The notes: a model not told the origin generated them from the letters alone. A stretch of 64,000 nucleotides of DNA from Chitinophaga sp. Ak27 (GCF_012726295.1 NZ_JABAOB010000002.1:248001-312000), one strand, 5' to 3'. Positions 1-8,895 are shown, numbered from the stretch's first letter. A program made the numbers and translations.

Positions 1-1
1 T

Positions 2-1342
2 GTGCGTGCCAATTATGCACTGAGAGAAAAATACCTCTTTACCTTTACCGGTCGCTCGGATGCTTCTTCCAAATTCCCGGAACATAACCGCGTGGGTTAT
101 TTTCCTTCCGGTGGTATCGCCTGGCGTATTTCCCAGGAGCCTTTTATGGAACATGTAAACTGGGTAAATGAATTGAAGCTAAGAGCCAGCGGAGGATACA
201 CAGGTACGCAAAACTTTGGCGATAATTTATACTATACACTGTATACACCCGGTGCCTATGGCGGTACCAATGCCTTGATTCCTACTCAACTGGGCAATAG
301 CCGGCTCAAGTGGGAATCAACGTTACAGAAAGACCTGGGACTGGACTTTGAATTATTCAATTCCCGCTTGCGTGGGGTAGTGGGTTATTATGAGAAGCAT
401 ACCTCAGGGTTGCTGCTGCCTACCACGTTGGCGCCAAGTTCTTCCTATGGTAGTGTAGTAGCCAACATCGCCAATATTACTAACAAGGGCCTGGAGATAG
501 ATTTACGGACAGATATCATCAAGCATAAGTCTTTCCAGTGGACTGCCGCCATCAACCTGTCAGGCAACCGTTCCAGGGTAACGGATATCGATAAGGATTT
601 CTCTGATCCCAATGAATTAGATGCTTTGAACATGGGGAACAGCATTGTAAGAAAAAATGAGCCGCTCGGACTCTTCTATGGTAAGCAGTTTGAAGGCATT
701 ATTCGTACGAAGGAACAGTTAGACGCCTATAAAAAAGCATATACCTATTATATGTATTTCAGTCCCTACCTGGGCATAGGCGATCCGATGTATAAATTGG
801 ACAGTACCGGCTTCCCCGCTCAGAACGTGATCGGACATGCCGAGCCTAAATTCTTTGGCGGTTTTACCAACACTTTTACCTATAAGCACTTTAGCCTTAT
901 TACGCTACTCACTTTCTCTTATGGTGGCCAGATGCTGTACCTGGCAGATATCCAGTATAAGAGCTTCCAGGAATACACCAACAAAGGCACGCGTATCCTG
1001 GGCAGATGGACTCCTGACAATCCCAATTCCGACCGTCCCAGGCTGATGCTGGCGCAAAACGGATATAATTATAATTCCAGCGCGGAAGTGTTTGATGGCT
1101 CTTATCTCAAATTAAAATCTATCACCCTCACTTATCAGCTGCCGGCGAAAGTAGCCACCAAAATGCATATCCGGGATGCCTCCATGTATATGTCGGCTAC
1201 CAACCTGTTTACCATCACCAAATATCCGGGACCAGATCCGGAAGTGAGTAACAATCCTTACAGCTTAATCAATGGGAGTAACGATGTGAGCACTTACCCG
1301 ACTGTGAAGCAATATAACCTGGGTATTCGTTTTGGATTTTAA
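2..1342 (+). CDS. SusC/RagA-family TonB-dependent receptor, C-terminal part
   Basis: This is the outer-membrane beta-barrel part of a SusC-like TonB-dependent receptor, which imports oligosaccharides or peptides together with a SusD lid lipoprotein. The gene starts before the window, so the signal peptide, carboxypeptidase-like domain and plug are not visible. The 446 residues shown are rich in alternating aromatic and polar strands and contain the family's usual late-barrel features: 'FTGRSDASSKF' near the start, 'GGFTNTFTYKHFSL' in the middle and the ending 'YNLGIRFGF', a terminal beta-strand with a final aromatic residue. A susD gene follows after 17 bases, confirming the pair. The first in-frame codon shown (GTG at base 2) is not a real start. 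Confidence 0.93.
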   Translation: MRANYALREKYLFTFTGRSDASSKFPEHNRVGYFPSGGIAWRISQEPFMEHVNWVNELKLRASGGYTGTQNFGDNLYYTLYTPGAYGGTNALIPTQLGNSRLKWESTLQKDLGLDFELFNSRLRGVVGYYEKHTSGLLLPTTLAPSSSYGSVVANIANITNKGLEIDLRTDIIKHKSFQWTAAINLSGNRSRVTDIDKDFSDPNELDALNMGNSIVRKNEPLGLFYGKQFEGIIRTKEQLDAYKKAYTYYMYFSPYLGIGDPMYKLDSTGFPAQNVIGHAEPKFFGGFTNTFTYKHFSLITLLTFSYGGQMLYLADIQYKSFQEYTNKGTRILGRWTPDNPNSDRPRLMLAQNGYNYNSSAEVFDGSYLKLKSITLTYQLPAKVATKMHIRDASMYMSATNLFTITKYPGPDPEVSNNPYSLINGSNDVSTYPTVKQYNLGIRFGF

Positions 1343-1359
1343 ACTATCAAACAGATTTT

Positions 1360-2781
1360 ATGAAAAGTATCATATATACTATGCTGGGTGGCTTGCTGCT
1401 GACAACCGCATCTTGCAGGAAAGAGTTGGGGAAGCTACCAGAAAATGCCAAAGTAGATGGTAACACCATCATCGATCAGCGTACTTCTGAAATAGCGCTC
1501 AATGGCGCCTACTATCGTTTTGCTGCTGTTAACAGCAACGACAATGTGACCAAATGGATGGAACACGAAGTAACACCCGGCATCTTTGCCGGTTACCTGG
1601 GATATGGATATGGCGCTGACCCGGGAGAAATAAATGATATGGCGAATTCGAGTTTTAACAGCAGTTACTGGACTTCTGCCTATAACATTATCAATGCGGC
1701 CAATGGTATCATTAAAGGAGTGACCGCCCTGGATGATAAAGCTTTTACGGGCACCCGCAAAGCGGAAATTCTTGCTGAAGCCAGGTTCCTGCGGGCTTAT
1801 GCCAACTTTAAATTATTGAGTTTTTACGGGCAATGGTTCAACCTGGGCAGTCCCTATGGCGTATTACTACGTGATGAATTTGTGATGGTAGATAAAATTT
1901 CTAAAGCGCGCAGCTCCGTGAAAGACAGCTACGCAGCTATCCTGGCAGATGTAGAGGATGCGATTACGCACGGTCCGGACGATAGGCCGAATTTTTACGC
2001 TACCCGCTGGGCAGCCATGGCATTGAAAATGCGGGTGCTGATGAGTCATGCGCAACCAGAGGATTATCCTAATGTAATTGCATTAGCCGACAGCATTATC
2101 AACAAGAATAAATACTCCTTGGAAGCCGTCACGAAGGATATCTTTTTAACCAAAGGACTGGGTAGCAGTGAAATCATACTAGGCGTGAAACCTCAGCAAA
2201 ACCAGGAAAGCTTTTACTATACTTTAAGTAATCAATATTGGCCGGGCGCCTCAGCATTGTATGTAGCCAAAACGGCATTAAAAGACCTGTTGAATGGGGA
2301 TCCGAGACAGCCCTGGATGGTAGGCACCGCCAACCGCTATTCACCCGGCACCTTTTTCTTTACTAAATACAAACAGCAGGGATCCACTACCACCGTGGTA
2401 TCAGAAACAGCCTATGCGTTCCGCTTAACAGAAGTATATCTATTAAAGGCAGAAGCGCTGGTACGCTCCGGAGGCAGTACCGCCGCCGTGCGTACTATCC
2501 TGAAAACGGTGATGGGACATGCCGGTGTAACAGATTTTACAGCGATCGATAACGCCAGCGACACCAACGAATTGCTGAAGCAGGTCTACCTGGAAATTTC
2601 CCGCAACCTGGTTGGAGAAGATGGCCAGGAATGGATCGCCTTACTTCGCCTGCCGGTGGCATTAACTAAACAATTACGTCCTACGCTCACAGACCAGATC
2701 CGGTATATTATGCCTATTCCACACGAAGAATTCCTGTATAACCCAGCCATTGGCGATCAAAACCCAGGCTATCAAAAATAA
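1360..2781 (+). CDS. RagB/SusD-family nutrient-uptake lipoprotein
   Basis: SusD-like outer-membrane lipoprotein that forms the hinged lid over the SusC barrel encoded just upstream and binds the substrate at the cell surface. The 473 residues are typical of the family. The N-terminus is a lipoprotein signal ending in 'TTASC', which puts the lipidated cysteine at residue 19. Family features follow: an N-terminal TPR-like helical region with 'AEARFLRAYANFKL' near residue 145, and the C-terminal 'RLTEVYLLKAEAL' helix near residue 350. The end, 'IGDQNPGYQK', matches the usual SusD ending N-P-G-Y. The gene follows susC after 17 bases and precedes the thioredoxin pair, so one operon is likely. The substrate cannot be told from the sequence. 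Confidence 0.94.
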   Translation: MKSIIYTMLGGLLLTTASCRKELGKLPENAKVDGNTIIDQRTSEIALNGAYYRFAAVNSNDNVTKWMEHEVTPGIFAGYLGYGYGADPGEINDMANSSFNSSYWTSAYNIINAANGIIKGVTALDDKAFTGTRKAEILAEARFLRAYANFKLLSFYGQWFNLGSPYGVLLRDEFVMVDKISKARSSVKDSYAAILADVEDAITHGPDDRPNFYATRWAAMALKMRVLMSHAQPEDYPNVIALADSIINKNKYSLEAVTKDIFLTKGLGSSEIILGVKPQQNQESFYYTLSNQYWPGASALYVAKTALKDLLNGDPRQPWMVGTANRYSPGTFFFTKYKQQGSTTTVVSETAYAFRLTEVYLLKAEALVRSGGSTAAVRTILKTVMGHAGVTDFTAIDNASDTNELLKQVYLEISRNLVGEDGQEWIALLRLPVALTKQLRPTLTDQIRYIMPIPHEEFLYNPAIGDQNPGYQK

Positions 2782-2803
2782 GAACTGACCTTAAATTTTA
2801 TTT

Positions 2804-3886
2804 ATGAAGATGCATTCCAATCAACTACTCATGGGACTGGCGCTACTGGCAGCCTGCTCCCAGCCCAAGCCCAGGGCCAGTATCACGGCCGACATCGTTG
2901 GATTGAAAGATTCGGTGGTGTATATATCCATACCCCTAGCCGATTCTGCTAAAACAGATACCGTACCTGTAAAGGATGGCCACTTCACCTGGACCGGCGA
3001 TATCACAGAACCGCAGAAAATATTCATCGGTACCCACACCCGTTATATTGAACTGTTTATGGAAAATGCTGCGGTACAGGTAAAAGGGAATATTGATTCA
3101 GTGGACCGGCTGAAGATCACCGGTTCTGCTACGCAAACGGCCTATGAAGCCTACCAGAAATCTATAGAAGACATTACCAGCCAGGAAGATGGTTTGTATG
3201 GAAAATACGACGAAGTAAAAGGCAACGATACCGCATTGGCCGCTGTGGAAGCTAAGCTGGAAGTACTGCGGGAGCAAAGACATGATCGGACTAAGGCTTA
3301 TATTATAGCCCATCCGGAAAGCCCTGTAAGCGTAAGCATGATCGCCGATATGGCCGTAGTTGGGGAATATGCGCCCTTAGATAGCCTGTATCGTAAGCTT
3401 ACACCGGGAGCGCAACAAACAGCAGCGGGTAAAAGACTGGCCAACCGGTTGGCGGTACTGAAGAAAAGCGCGATTGGCCAGCCCATGATCGACTTTACGC
3501 AGGCCGACGTAAATGGAAAACCGGTACGCCTGTCCGATTACAAAGGCAAATATGTGCTACTCGATTTCTGGGCCAGCTGGTGTGGTCCTTGCCGTGCGGA
3601 AAACCCGAATGTACTGAAAGCCTACAACCAGTTCAAAGATAAGAACTTCACTGTTGTGGGCGTATCGCTCGATGATAAAGCCGACAAGTGGAAAGAGGCC
3701 ATCGAAAAAGACGGTATGCCCTGGATCCAGGTGTCCGATCTGAAAGGTTTCCGCAATGAAGTAGCCCAGCAATATGGCATACAGGCCATTCCTTTTTCTT
3801 TCCTGATAGACCCTCAGGGGATCATCGTTGCCAAAGAATTGAGAGGCGCCGCTTTACATGCCAAACTCGCAGAAATCCTGAAATAG
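2804..3886 (+). CDS. TlpA-like thioredoxin lipoprotein with N-terminal DUF4369-type domain
   Basis: Probable envelope thiol-disulfide oxidoreductase. A lipoprotein signal ends at Cys18 ('LLAACS'). Residues of about 25-110 form a beta-rich domain of the DUF4369 type that often precedes TlpA domains in Bacteroidota. A charged helical linker follows, then a thioredoxin fold of the AhpC/TSA-TlpA type from about residue 225. The redox motif is intact: W259-C-G-P-C263 within 'FWASWCGPCRAENP'. The cis-proline region ('AIPFSFLIDPQG') is also present. It lies 22 bases after susD and 22 bases before a paralogue. TlpA genes attached to SusCD pairs are common in Chitinophaga and Pedobacter relatives. The redox partner is not known. 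Confidence 0.9.
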   Translation: MKMHSNQLLMGLALLAACSQPKPRASITADIVGLKDSVVYISIPLADSAKTDTVPVKDGHFTWTGDITEPQKIFIGTHTRYIELFMENAAVQVKGNIDSVDRLKITGSATQTAYEAYQKSIEDITSQEDGLYGKYDEVKGNDTALAAVEAKLEVLREQRHDRTKAYIIAHPESPVSVSMIADMAVVGEYAPLDSLYRKLTPGAQQTAAGKRLANRLAVLKKSAIGQPMIDFTQADVNGKPVRLSDYKGKYVLLDFWASWCGPCRAENPNVLKAYNQFKDKNFTVVGVSLDDKADKWKEAIEKDGMPWIQVSDLKGFRNEVAQQYGIQAIPFSFLIDPQGIIVAKELRGAALHAKLAEILK

Positions 3887-3908
3887 TATACCCACAAAAA
3901 ACAATATC

Positions 3909-5117
3909 ATGAAATATGCTTTCACCGCGTTCCCCCTGGTATTATTATGCTTACAGGGACAGGCGCAGGAACAACAGCCCTTCACGCTGAAAGGGAATAT
4001 CAAAGGACTACCTAACCGGTATGTGTATCTCAGTTATGCCACCGGTAACATGTCGTATAAAACTGATAGTGTCCTTTCCAAAGATGGAAAATTCACGTTC
4101 ACCGGCAAGCTCGTACAACCCGTTGAAGGACGGATGTACCTCGACAAAAAAGCAGCGATGTATGGGGAAGGGGATATGACCAATTTCTTTATGGAGTCGA
4201 CCACCATGCAGTTGACTGCTATCAATGGAAAATTAAAGGGCGCTAAGTTAACCGGTTCCCAAACCCAGCAGGAGCAGGATAAGCTGGAGGCGATGCGGGC
4301 GCCGGTAATGGCGAAGCTCAAGCCCTTATCAGATGCCTACAATAATGGCAACAAAGAATATATGGCTGATATGCGCGCCAAAAAATCCGAAGACGCCATG
4401 AAGCCCCTGAAGGAGAAACTGGACGCCATAAAAGAAAAAATGGAACCGTACTACGATGAAATGGAAAAGATTGATAAAGCTTTTATCGATCAATACCCCG
4501 ATTCGTATGTATCCGCACAGCTACTCCGTTTCCGGGTAAGTGGCATGCCACTGCAGGAAGGCGAAGCCGCTTACGCTAAAATGTCGCCTGCCATGCAGCA
4601 GAGTATGCATGGCCTCGAAATCCGGAAGGAGCTGGATGGCCTGAAGGCCGGTTCTCCCGGTAGCACCGCCCATGCATTCACCAAAACAGACATAGAAGGG
4701 AAGACGCTCAGCCTGGCCGATTTTAAAGGCAAATACGTGATGCTGGATTTCTGGGCCAGCTGGTGCGGTCCCTGTCGTAAAGGAAATCCTCATTTGAAGG
4801 AGCTGTATACGAAATACCAATCCAAAGGTTTCGAAATCATTGGCATTTCTGATGATGATAGTAACCACGAAGCCTGGAAGAAGGCCGTAAACCAGGATGG
4901 TATTGGCATCTGGCGTCATGTACTCCGTGGGCTGGATTGGTCTAAGCGCCAAAAGAACCTGCCTAACCCCGAAGATGTAAGCGATTACTACGGCATTCAT
5001 TCCCTGCCTACCAAAATCCTGATCGACCCCAATGGGGTGATCATTGGCCGCTATGGCGGTGGAGGCGAGGATGATGAAGCGATGAATAAAAAATTAAAAG
5101 AAATATTCGGCGCATAG
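3909..5117 (+). CDS. TlpA-like thioredoxin with N-terminal DUF4369-type domain, signal peptide
   Basis: Paralogue of the preceding gene with the same order of parts: signal peptide (a hydrophobic stretch ending 'LQGQAQ'), DUF4369-like beta domain at about residues 22-120, a long lysine/glutamate-rich helical linker at about 125-200, and a TlpA/AhpC-type thioredoxin domain at about 250-402. The active site W285-C-G-P-C289 is intact and the cis-proline loop reads 'LPTKILIDPNG'. Unlike its neighbour it has no lipobox cysteine, so it is probably soluble in the periplasm, whereas the neighbour is membrane-anchored. It is the last gene of the susCD-tlpA-tlpA operon, with a strong hairpin terminator 23 bases after the stop codon. 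Confidence 0.9.
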   Translation: MKYAFTAFPLVLLCLQGQAQEQQPFTLKGNIKGLPNRYVYLSYATGNMSYKTDSVLSKDGKFTFTGKLVQPVEGRMYLDKKAAMYGEGDMTNFFMESTTMQLTAINGKLKGAKLTGSQTQQEQDKLEAMRAPVMAKLKPLSDAYNNGNKEYMADMRAKKSEDAMKPLKEKLDAIKEKMEPYYDEMEKIDKAFIDQYPDSYVSAQLLRFRVSGMPLQEGEAAYAKMSPAMQQSMHGLEIRKELDGLKAGSPGSTAHAFTKTDIEGKTLSLADFKGKYVMLDFWASWCGPCRKGNPHLKELYTKYQSKGFEIIGISDDDSNHEAWKKAVNQDGIGIWRHVLRGLDWSKRQKNLPNPEDVSDYYGIHSLPTKILIDPNGVIIGRYGGGGEDDEAMNKKLKEIFGA

Positions 5118-5140
5118 GCGAATAGATGGATGATGATGAC

Positions 5141-5174
5141 AATCCCCGTGGTGGCTTCACCACGGGGATTTTTT
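5141..5174 (+). terminator. Rho-independent terminator of the susCD-tlpA operon
   Basis: A perfect 13-bp stem (5141-5153 pairing with 5158-5170) encloses a GCTT loop and runs into a T-tract. It lies directly behind the second TlpA gene. Confidence 0.92.
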
Positions 5175-5207
5175 CGTATATCCTGGCTGTTTTTTTGCAG
5201 AAAATTG

Positions 5208-5215
5208 TATGTTTG
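5208..5215 (+). promoter_or_regulatory. Bacteroidota-type -7 box upstream of the 113-residue protein gene
   Basis: The bases TATGTTTG match the Bacteroidota -7 consensus TAnnTTTG exactly, 31 bases before the start codon at 5246 and after the previous terminator. I see no good TTTG -33 box at 19-21 bases spacing, so the promoter call is moderate. Confidence 0.45.
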
Positions 5216-5245
5216 CGGAGTTAATAACGTTAACCCATATCCGAC

Positions 5246-5587
5246 ATGGCATATACTATTCCGAAAAAAGACGTCATCAAATACGGTCCGGAAGCTTTAA
5301 AAATATTTCATCTTACTATTTACGAATGGATCGATAACCTGCATTTCGTGATGGATCCCCGGAAGTTCCTTGACAATGCTGCCGAATATATTGCAGTGGC
5401 CAGAGAACGTTTTCTCCAGGCGAGTTGGGAGGGCGATGGTGACATCGGGTTGATCTGGATACCTCCTTTTATGCTGCAACAATACGCCAACCAGGATGCG
5501 GCATGCGGGGTAGTGGTATGGCATGTAAAGCAGGTGGAAGATGGTATATCCTGGTTATTATCTCCCATAAAACTTCCTTTTGAATAA
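5246..5587 (+). CDS. Hypothetical protein, 113 residues
   Basis: I do not recognise this protein. It has no signal peptide or membrane segment and looks like a small soluble alpha/beta protein: a helical N-terminal half ('ALKIFHLTIYEWIDNL') and a strand-rich C-terminal half with 'GDGDIGLIWIPPFML' and 'CGVVVWHVKQVEDG'. Coding character is supported by its own promoter-like box, an ATG start after a terminator, and continuous sensible amino-acid use. A beta-propeller-like gene follows 35 bases later on the same strand, with its own -7-like box in between, so the two may or may not be co-transcribed. Confidence 0.75.
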   Translation: MAYTIPKKDVIKYGPEALKIFHLTIYEWIDNLHFVMDPRKFLDNAAEYIAVARERFLQASWEGDGDIGLIWIPPFMLQQYANQDAACGVVVWHVKQVEDGISWLLSPIKLPFE

Positions 5588-5596
5588 GGCTGCTAT

Positions 5597-5604
5597 TATT
5601 TTTG
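5597..5604 (+). promoter_or_regulatory. Bacteroidota-type -7 box upstream of the beta-propeller-like gene
   Basis: TATTTTTG matches TAnnTTTG exactly and lies 18 bases before the start at 5623. A TTTG occurs upstream at 5579-5582, but the 14-base spacing is shorter than usual, so the -33 box is doubtful. Confidence 0.4.
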
Positions 5605-5622
5605 AACCTACTGTAGCGAAAG

Positions 5623-6702
5623 ATGCTTATGGCTTTTCAGCAAATACAACTCCCCGTTCAATATGAATTCGGACATGCTAACCTGAAAGTAAGAGGGTGT
5701 GCTATACATAAAGATTTTATCCTCCTTTGTTTTAAAGACAGTCCAATGCTGGCCAGAACCAGCCCTGACCTGCAACTGGAATGGATAAAAGATCTGGGCG
5801 TGGATGCCGGCGGGTATGTGTCGCCCCGTGTCGATATCAGCCCGGACGGAAAATTGTTCAGCATCACCCAGGCCGACCGGCTACGAGTCTTTGATGAAAC
5901 AGGGGAGCCGCAATTTCATTTTGAGCACTCCGCCTGGGAGGCTTTCAATGGGGCCAATGGGTTTTTTACGCCCGATAACCGGCGCCTGTTGTTTATGTTT
6001 CCCGGAACAGATTGCGATCACCTGTCGGTGCTGGACCTTAACTCCCGGGAGGTTAAGATGACCACGCCTGTAACCGATCATCAATATTGCACCTATACGC
6101 TCAGCGCTATACCTGGCAGCGATAAAATCATGCTGGAAGCGGCGGCGGGGCAGGATGAATGCCGGTTGTCGCTGGTAACCCTGTTGGAGGACAACCTCCT
6201 CATCGAAGGCATTACAGAATGCCAGGACCGGGTAATGGGCACATTTGCACCCGATGGGAAAGCCTTTGTCACCGGGCCGCATTATGAGGAAGATATAGAG
6301 GTTTTTTCTTTCCCGGGATTAGTCAAATTAAATGACATTCCACAGGAGGACATTTTCCGAAACCGGGATGAATATGTATCAGAAGAGCCGGACAGTCTGA
6401 ACTATTATGTGTTTTTCCTGGGCCAGCAGCATCTCATCGCGTTAACCCGCTTTGGCCGTCTCTTACTGATTAACCGGAGCTCCGGGGACTGCATCGGTGA
6501 GCTATGCCTGGAACATTTCAGTATGACTGCCTACGATGATGAAGGCGAGCCTACGACTGATCCGGACAAGATTGTCGACTACAGTAACGACCTGGGGGAT
6601 ATGCGGTTGGTGGCGCACGACCGTTTACTGGTCCACCATAGAACCGGACGGCTGTATATGTATTCCCTGGCGCCGGTGTTAACCTGGCTACAAACGCAGT
6701 AA
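5623..6702 (+). CDS. WD40/beta-propeller-like hypothetical protein
   Basis: A 359-residue protein of unknown role that reads like a beta-propeller. Repeated hydrophobic strand patterns with small turns recur about every 45-50 residues, for example 'DISPDGKLFSITQADRLRVFD' near residue 66, 'FFTPDNRRLLFMFPG' near 111 and 'TFAPDGKAFVTGP' near 205. The 'sPDGk' turns are typical of WD40-like or lactonase propellers. There is no signal peptide, so a cytoplasmic location is likely. ATG codons at 5623 and 5629 are both possible starts. It could be a scaffold or sensor, and nothing here points to an enzyme activity. Confidence 0.8.
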   Translation: MLMAFQQIQLPVQYEFGHANLKVRGCAIHKDFILLCFKDSPMLARTSPDLQLEWIKDLGVDAGGYVSPRVDISPDGKLFSITQADRLRVFDETGEPQFHFEHSAWEAFNGANGFFTPDNRRLLFMFPGTDCDHLSVLDLNSREVKMTTPVTDHQYCTYTLSAIPGSDKIMLEAAAGQDECRLSLVTLLEDNLLIEGITECQDRVMGTFAPDGKAFVTGPHYEEDIEVFSFPGLVKLNDIPQEDIFRNRDEYVSEEPDSLNYYVFFLGQQHLIALTRFGRLLLINRSSGDCIGELCLEHFSMTAYDDEGEPTTDPDKIVDYSNDLGDMRLVAHDRLLVHHRTGRLYMYSLAPVLTWLQTQ

Positions 6703-6805
6703 TGTTTGCTGGTAGCGGCTTTTGTATAAGGGCTGTAGATGTTTATCCGGTATTTTGTAGATTATATGTAGATACCGGAAATTAGCAGAATAAACAGATT
6801 CGCTG

Positions 6806-6813
6806 TAGTTTTG
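6806..6813 (+). promoter_or_regulatory. Possible -7 box ahead of the zinc-ribbon operon
   Basis: TAGTTTTG matches TAnnTTTG exactly in the 203-base gap before the four-gene operon starting at 6906. No -33 TTTG is visible at the usual spacing, and the leader would be about 85 bases. The rest of this gap is AT-rich and otherwise featureless to me. Confidence 0.35.
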
Positions 6814-6905
6814 AACCACTTTATTAGCTATAACCCAATAACCCGGCAGCTAATAAATATTAACATTTTAATCATATAAATAACGATAAAGCCTAAATAT
6901 TAGTC

Positions 6906-7643
6906 ATGTTCATTATTTACGAAATCCGTACGCAGGAACACAAAACTGTAGCCCATCCTGAAGTAACCTGTCCTCTTTGTCAACAGCAAGGCGGCGTCCA
7001 TATCGCCATTCGTCAGCGATATATATGGTGGTTAGGGCCTATGTGTCCAACCCGCAAGTTTGGCATTGCCTGGTGCGAACGCTGCGACGAGAAGATCCCT
7101 AATGTAAAATGGAGTAAGCCCCTGGAGCAGGCGTACCGAAATGATCGATCATCTGTGAAAACGCCCCTGCGTTTGTGGAGAGGCATGCTGGTCATCGGTG
7201 GGCTGTTGGCCACCCTAAGTGTGGTAGCCATGGTAAAAACAAAGATACGTGCAGTAGATACCAGTGCACAAACCGAATACTTTGCGCATCCGCAGGTGGG
7301 GGATATCTATTATGCCCACACCGGCGGCGAACTGAAAGTAGAGGGCAACAGCGCCAGCTCCGTTAACGAAGTGTATGCCCTGTTTAAAGTAGTAAAGGTA
7401 GATGGCGACAGCGTATTTGTAGTACAAGGCAATGGAAGCCGGGTAAGTACCGCGGGTAACATCATCAATGAATATACCTCCGGCTTTTGGGACGACATAG
7501 AAAAGGAAACTACTGCTTATTCCGCCAACCCTATTATTATCTCGCATCAAAGCATGATCCAATACCGTTTTTTTACACCGCTGCCAAGGCTGAAAGATGC
7601 TACGCCGGGGGCAATTAAGCAGATAAAACGCCCCGGAAAATAA
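6906..7643 (+). CDS. Zinc-ribbon membrane protein, hypothetical, 245 residues
   Basis: Residues 22-60 hold two cysteine pairs ('CPLC' and 'CERC'), as in a zinc ribbon, followed by one hydrophobic segment at about residues 90-110 ('GMLVIGGLLATLSVVAMV'). A beta-rich domain at about 125-230 follows, ending in lysine-rich residues. A cytoplasmic zinc ribbon and an outside C-terminal domain is one possible topology. It is the first of four genes (6906-8895) separated by 24, 1 and 12 bases, so one transcript is likely. The third gene has the same zinc-ribbon-then-membrane-helix layout and may be a shortened paralogue. I do not recognise a named family. Confidence 0.75.
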   Translation: MFIIYEIRTQEHKTVAHPEVTCPLCQQQGGVHIAIRQRYIWWLGPMCPTRKFGIAWCERCDEKIPNVKWSKPLEQAYRNDRSSVKTPLRLWRGMLVIGGLLATLSVVAMVKTKIRAVDTSAQTEYFAHPQVGDIYYAHTGGELKVEGNSASSVNEVYALFKVVKVDGDSVFVVQGNGSRVSTAGNIINEYTSGFWDDIEKETTAYSANPIIISHQSMIQYRFFTPLPRLKDATPGAIKQIKRPGK

Positions 7644-7667
7644 TCTTTATCTACAAAATTCATTGTT

Positions 7668-8009
7668 ATGGAACAGGAAAAACCTTCGGAAAAGAAAATA
7701 AAGTGGACTAATCCTCACCGCGATGGGGACTACGAATATGTAAACAGCTCCTCTAAAAGCCCCTGGCCCGCCAGCATTATGTTTACCGCATTCGGACTCG
7801 GATCCATATACCTGGGCTGGCGCAGGTATAACGAGTTGTTGGAATGGCAAACCAGTGGCACTACTATTCGCATGCGCTCCCTGGAGAAGCTCTGCTATGA
7901 CCTGGCTGGTATCTGGCTGTTCCCATTGATACTGGGGTTGTTTGGTCTGTTCATGCTCCTGGCTGCCATTGCCAATTTCCGCAGGAATCAAAAATTAAAG
8001 AAATCGTAA
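7668..8009 (+). CDS. Small two-helix membrane protein, hypothetical
   Basis: A 113-residue protein with a charged N-terminus and two predicted membrane helices (about residues 35-53 and 85-105), separated by a short loop containing 'WRRYNELLEWQ'. The C-terminus is basic ('RRNQKLKKS'). It sits between two zinc-ribbon proteins in a tight operon, and its stop is only one base from the next start. Function unknown; a membrane partner of the zinc-ribbon proteins is an inference from context only. Confidence 0.72.
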   Translation: MEQEKPSEKKIKWTNPHRDGDYEYVNSSSKSPWPASIMFTAFGLGSIYLGWRRYNELLEWQTSGTTIRMRSLEKLCYDLAGIWLFPLILGLFGLFMLLAAIANFRRNQKLKKS

Positions 8010-8010
8010 G

Positions 8011-8370
8011 ATGGTCATCAGAAACGTAACAGAAAAAGAACCTGTTAACCAGGTAAAGGTAACTATCCCACCCTGCCAGAAATGCAAGGGCACAGAAGGT
8101 ACCCTGTATATCGACTATTTCATCAGTTACCAGAAAATACTGGGCATCAATATCGTGGCCTCGCATAGTAAGAAAGCGTCGGTGCATTGCGATGCCTGTG
8201 GCAACTATATCAAGCGTGGACCCTGGTCGCCCGAACTGAAAGCCCTGGAGCAATCGGAACTGGCAAAAGTAAAGATCTCCTTTTGGAAACGATATGGTGG
8301 CTGGATATTGATACTCCTGGCCATAGTGGCCATTGAAGCCTATTACAGGATTAAAGCTCATTATCATTAA
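8011..8370 (+). CDS. Small zinc-ribbon membrane protein, hypothetical
   Basis: A 119-residue protein with two cysteine pairs ('CQKC' near residue 25 and 'CDAC' near 67) that can form a zinc ribbon, a tryptophan-containing linker, and one C-terminal membrane helix ('GGWILILLAIVAIEAYY') followed by a short basic, histidine-containing tail. The spacing of ribbon, linker and helix resembles the first protein of the operon, suggesting duplication. It starts one base after the previous stop, so translational coupling is likely. Role unknown. Confidence 0.73.
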   Translation: MVIRNVTEKEPVNQVKVTIPPCQKCKGTEGTLYIDYFISYQKILGINIVASHSKKASVHCDACGNYIKRGPWSPELKALEQSELAKVKISFWKRYGGWILILLAIVAIEAYYRIKAHYH

Positions 8371-8382
8371 ACTATATTTTCT

Positions 8383-8895
8383 ATGGATAGTAAAACAATC
8401 GTTATTCAGAGAATAGAGAAGAAGTTAGCTGCTTCGGAAAGGACCATTAAAGTATGGGTACCGGTATGCCTGGTTGCTGGGCTGGTATTTGGCATCTGGG
8501 GGTATCAGCAAATGACAGCATCCGGTCCCGGATGGATATTCGGCGTGGGCGTTGCACTGATCGTCATCCCGCTGGCTTTACTATACGATGGCCTGAAAAA
8601 CCGGAAAGATAAGTTCTTGCTGGAATACGCGAAAAATCAGCCTGCTAAGATCGTATGGATCTACCACCACATCCTGCGCATGAACGGGGTACCACAGGAA
8701 AGTATGATGATAGGAGACGATGAAGGCAACGTCTTTAAGATGCCCATCGTCCGGAAACGTGGACAGGAAGATGAGCTGATGAATGCATTGGTGAATACCT
8801 TTCCGCAGGCAGTGGTAGGATTTTCACACGACTTGAAAAAGTTGTATGCCCGTAATCCCCAACAATTCAGGGAGCAAGCAATGCAACAGCAATAA
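8383..8895 (+). CDS. Two-helix membrane protein with cytoplasmic domain, hypothetical
   Basis: A 170-residue protein: a charged N-terminal helix, two membrane segments at about residues 26-44 and 50-70, and a soluble C-terminal part of about 95 residues with strands such as 'PAKIVWIYHHILRMNG' and 'GNVFKMPIVRKRGQEDEL'. The soluble part may hold a small PH-like or ferredoxin-like fold, but that is a guess from the strand pattern. It ends the four-gene operon, with a hairpin terminator following. Function unknown. Confidence 0.74.
   Translation: MDSKTIVIQRIEKKLAASERTIKVWVPVCLVAGLVFGIWGYQQMTASGPGWIFGVGVALIVIPLALLYDGLKNRKDKFLLEYAKNQPAKIVWIYHHILRMNGVPQESMMIGDDEGNVFKMPIVRKRGQEDELMNALVNTFPQAVVGFSHDLKKLYARNPQQFREQAMQQQ

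Noticed and set aside
5190..5197. T-rich TTTG as the -33 box for the box at 5208
   Set aside because: The spacing of about ten bases is far shorter than the usual 19-21.
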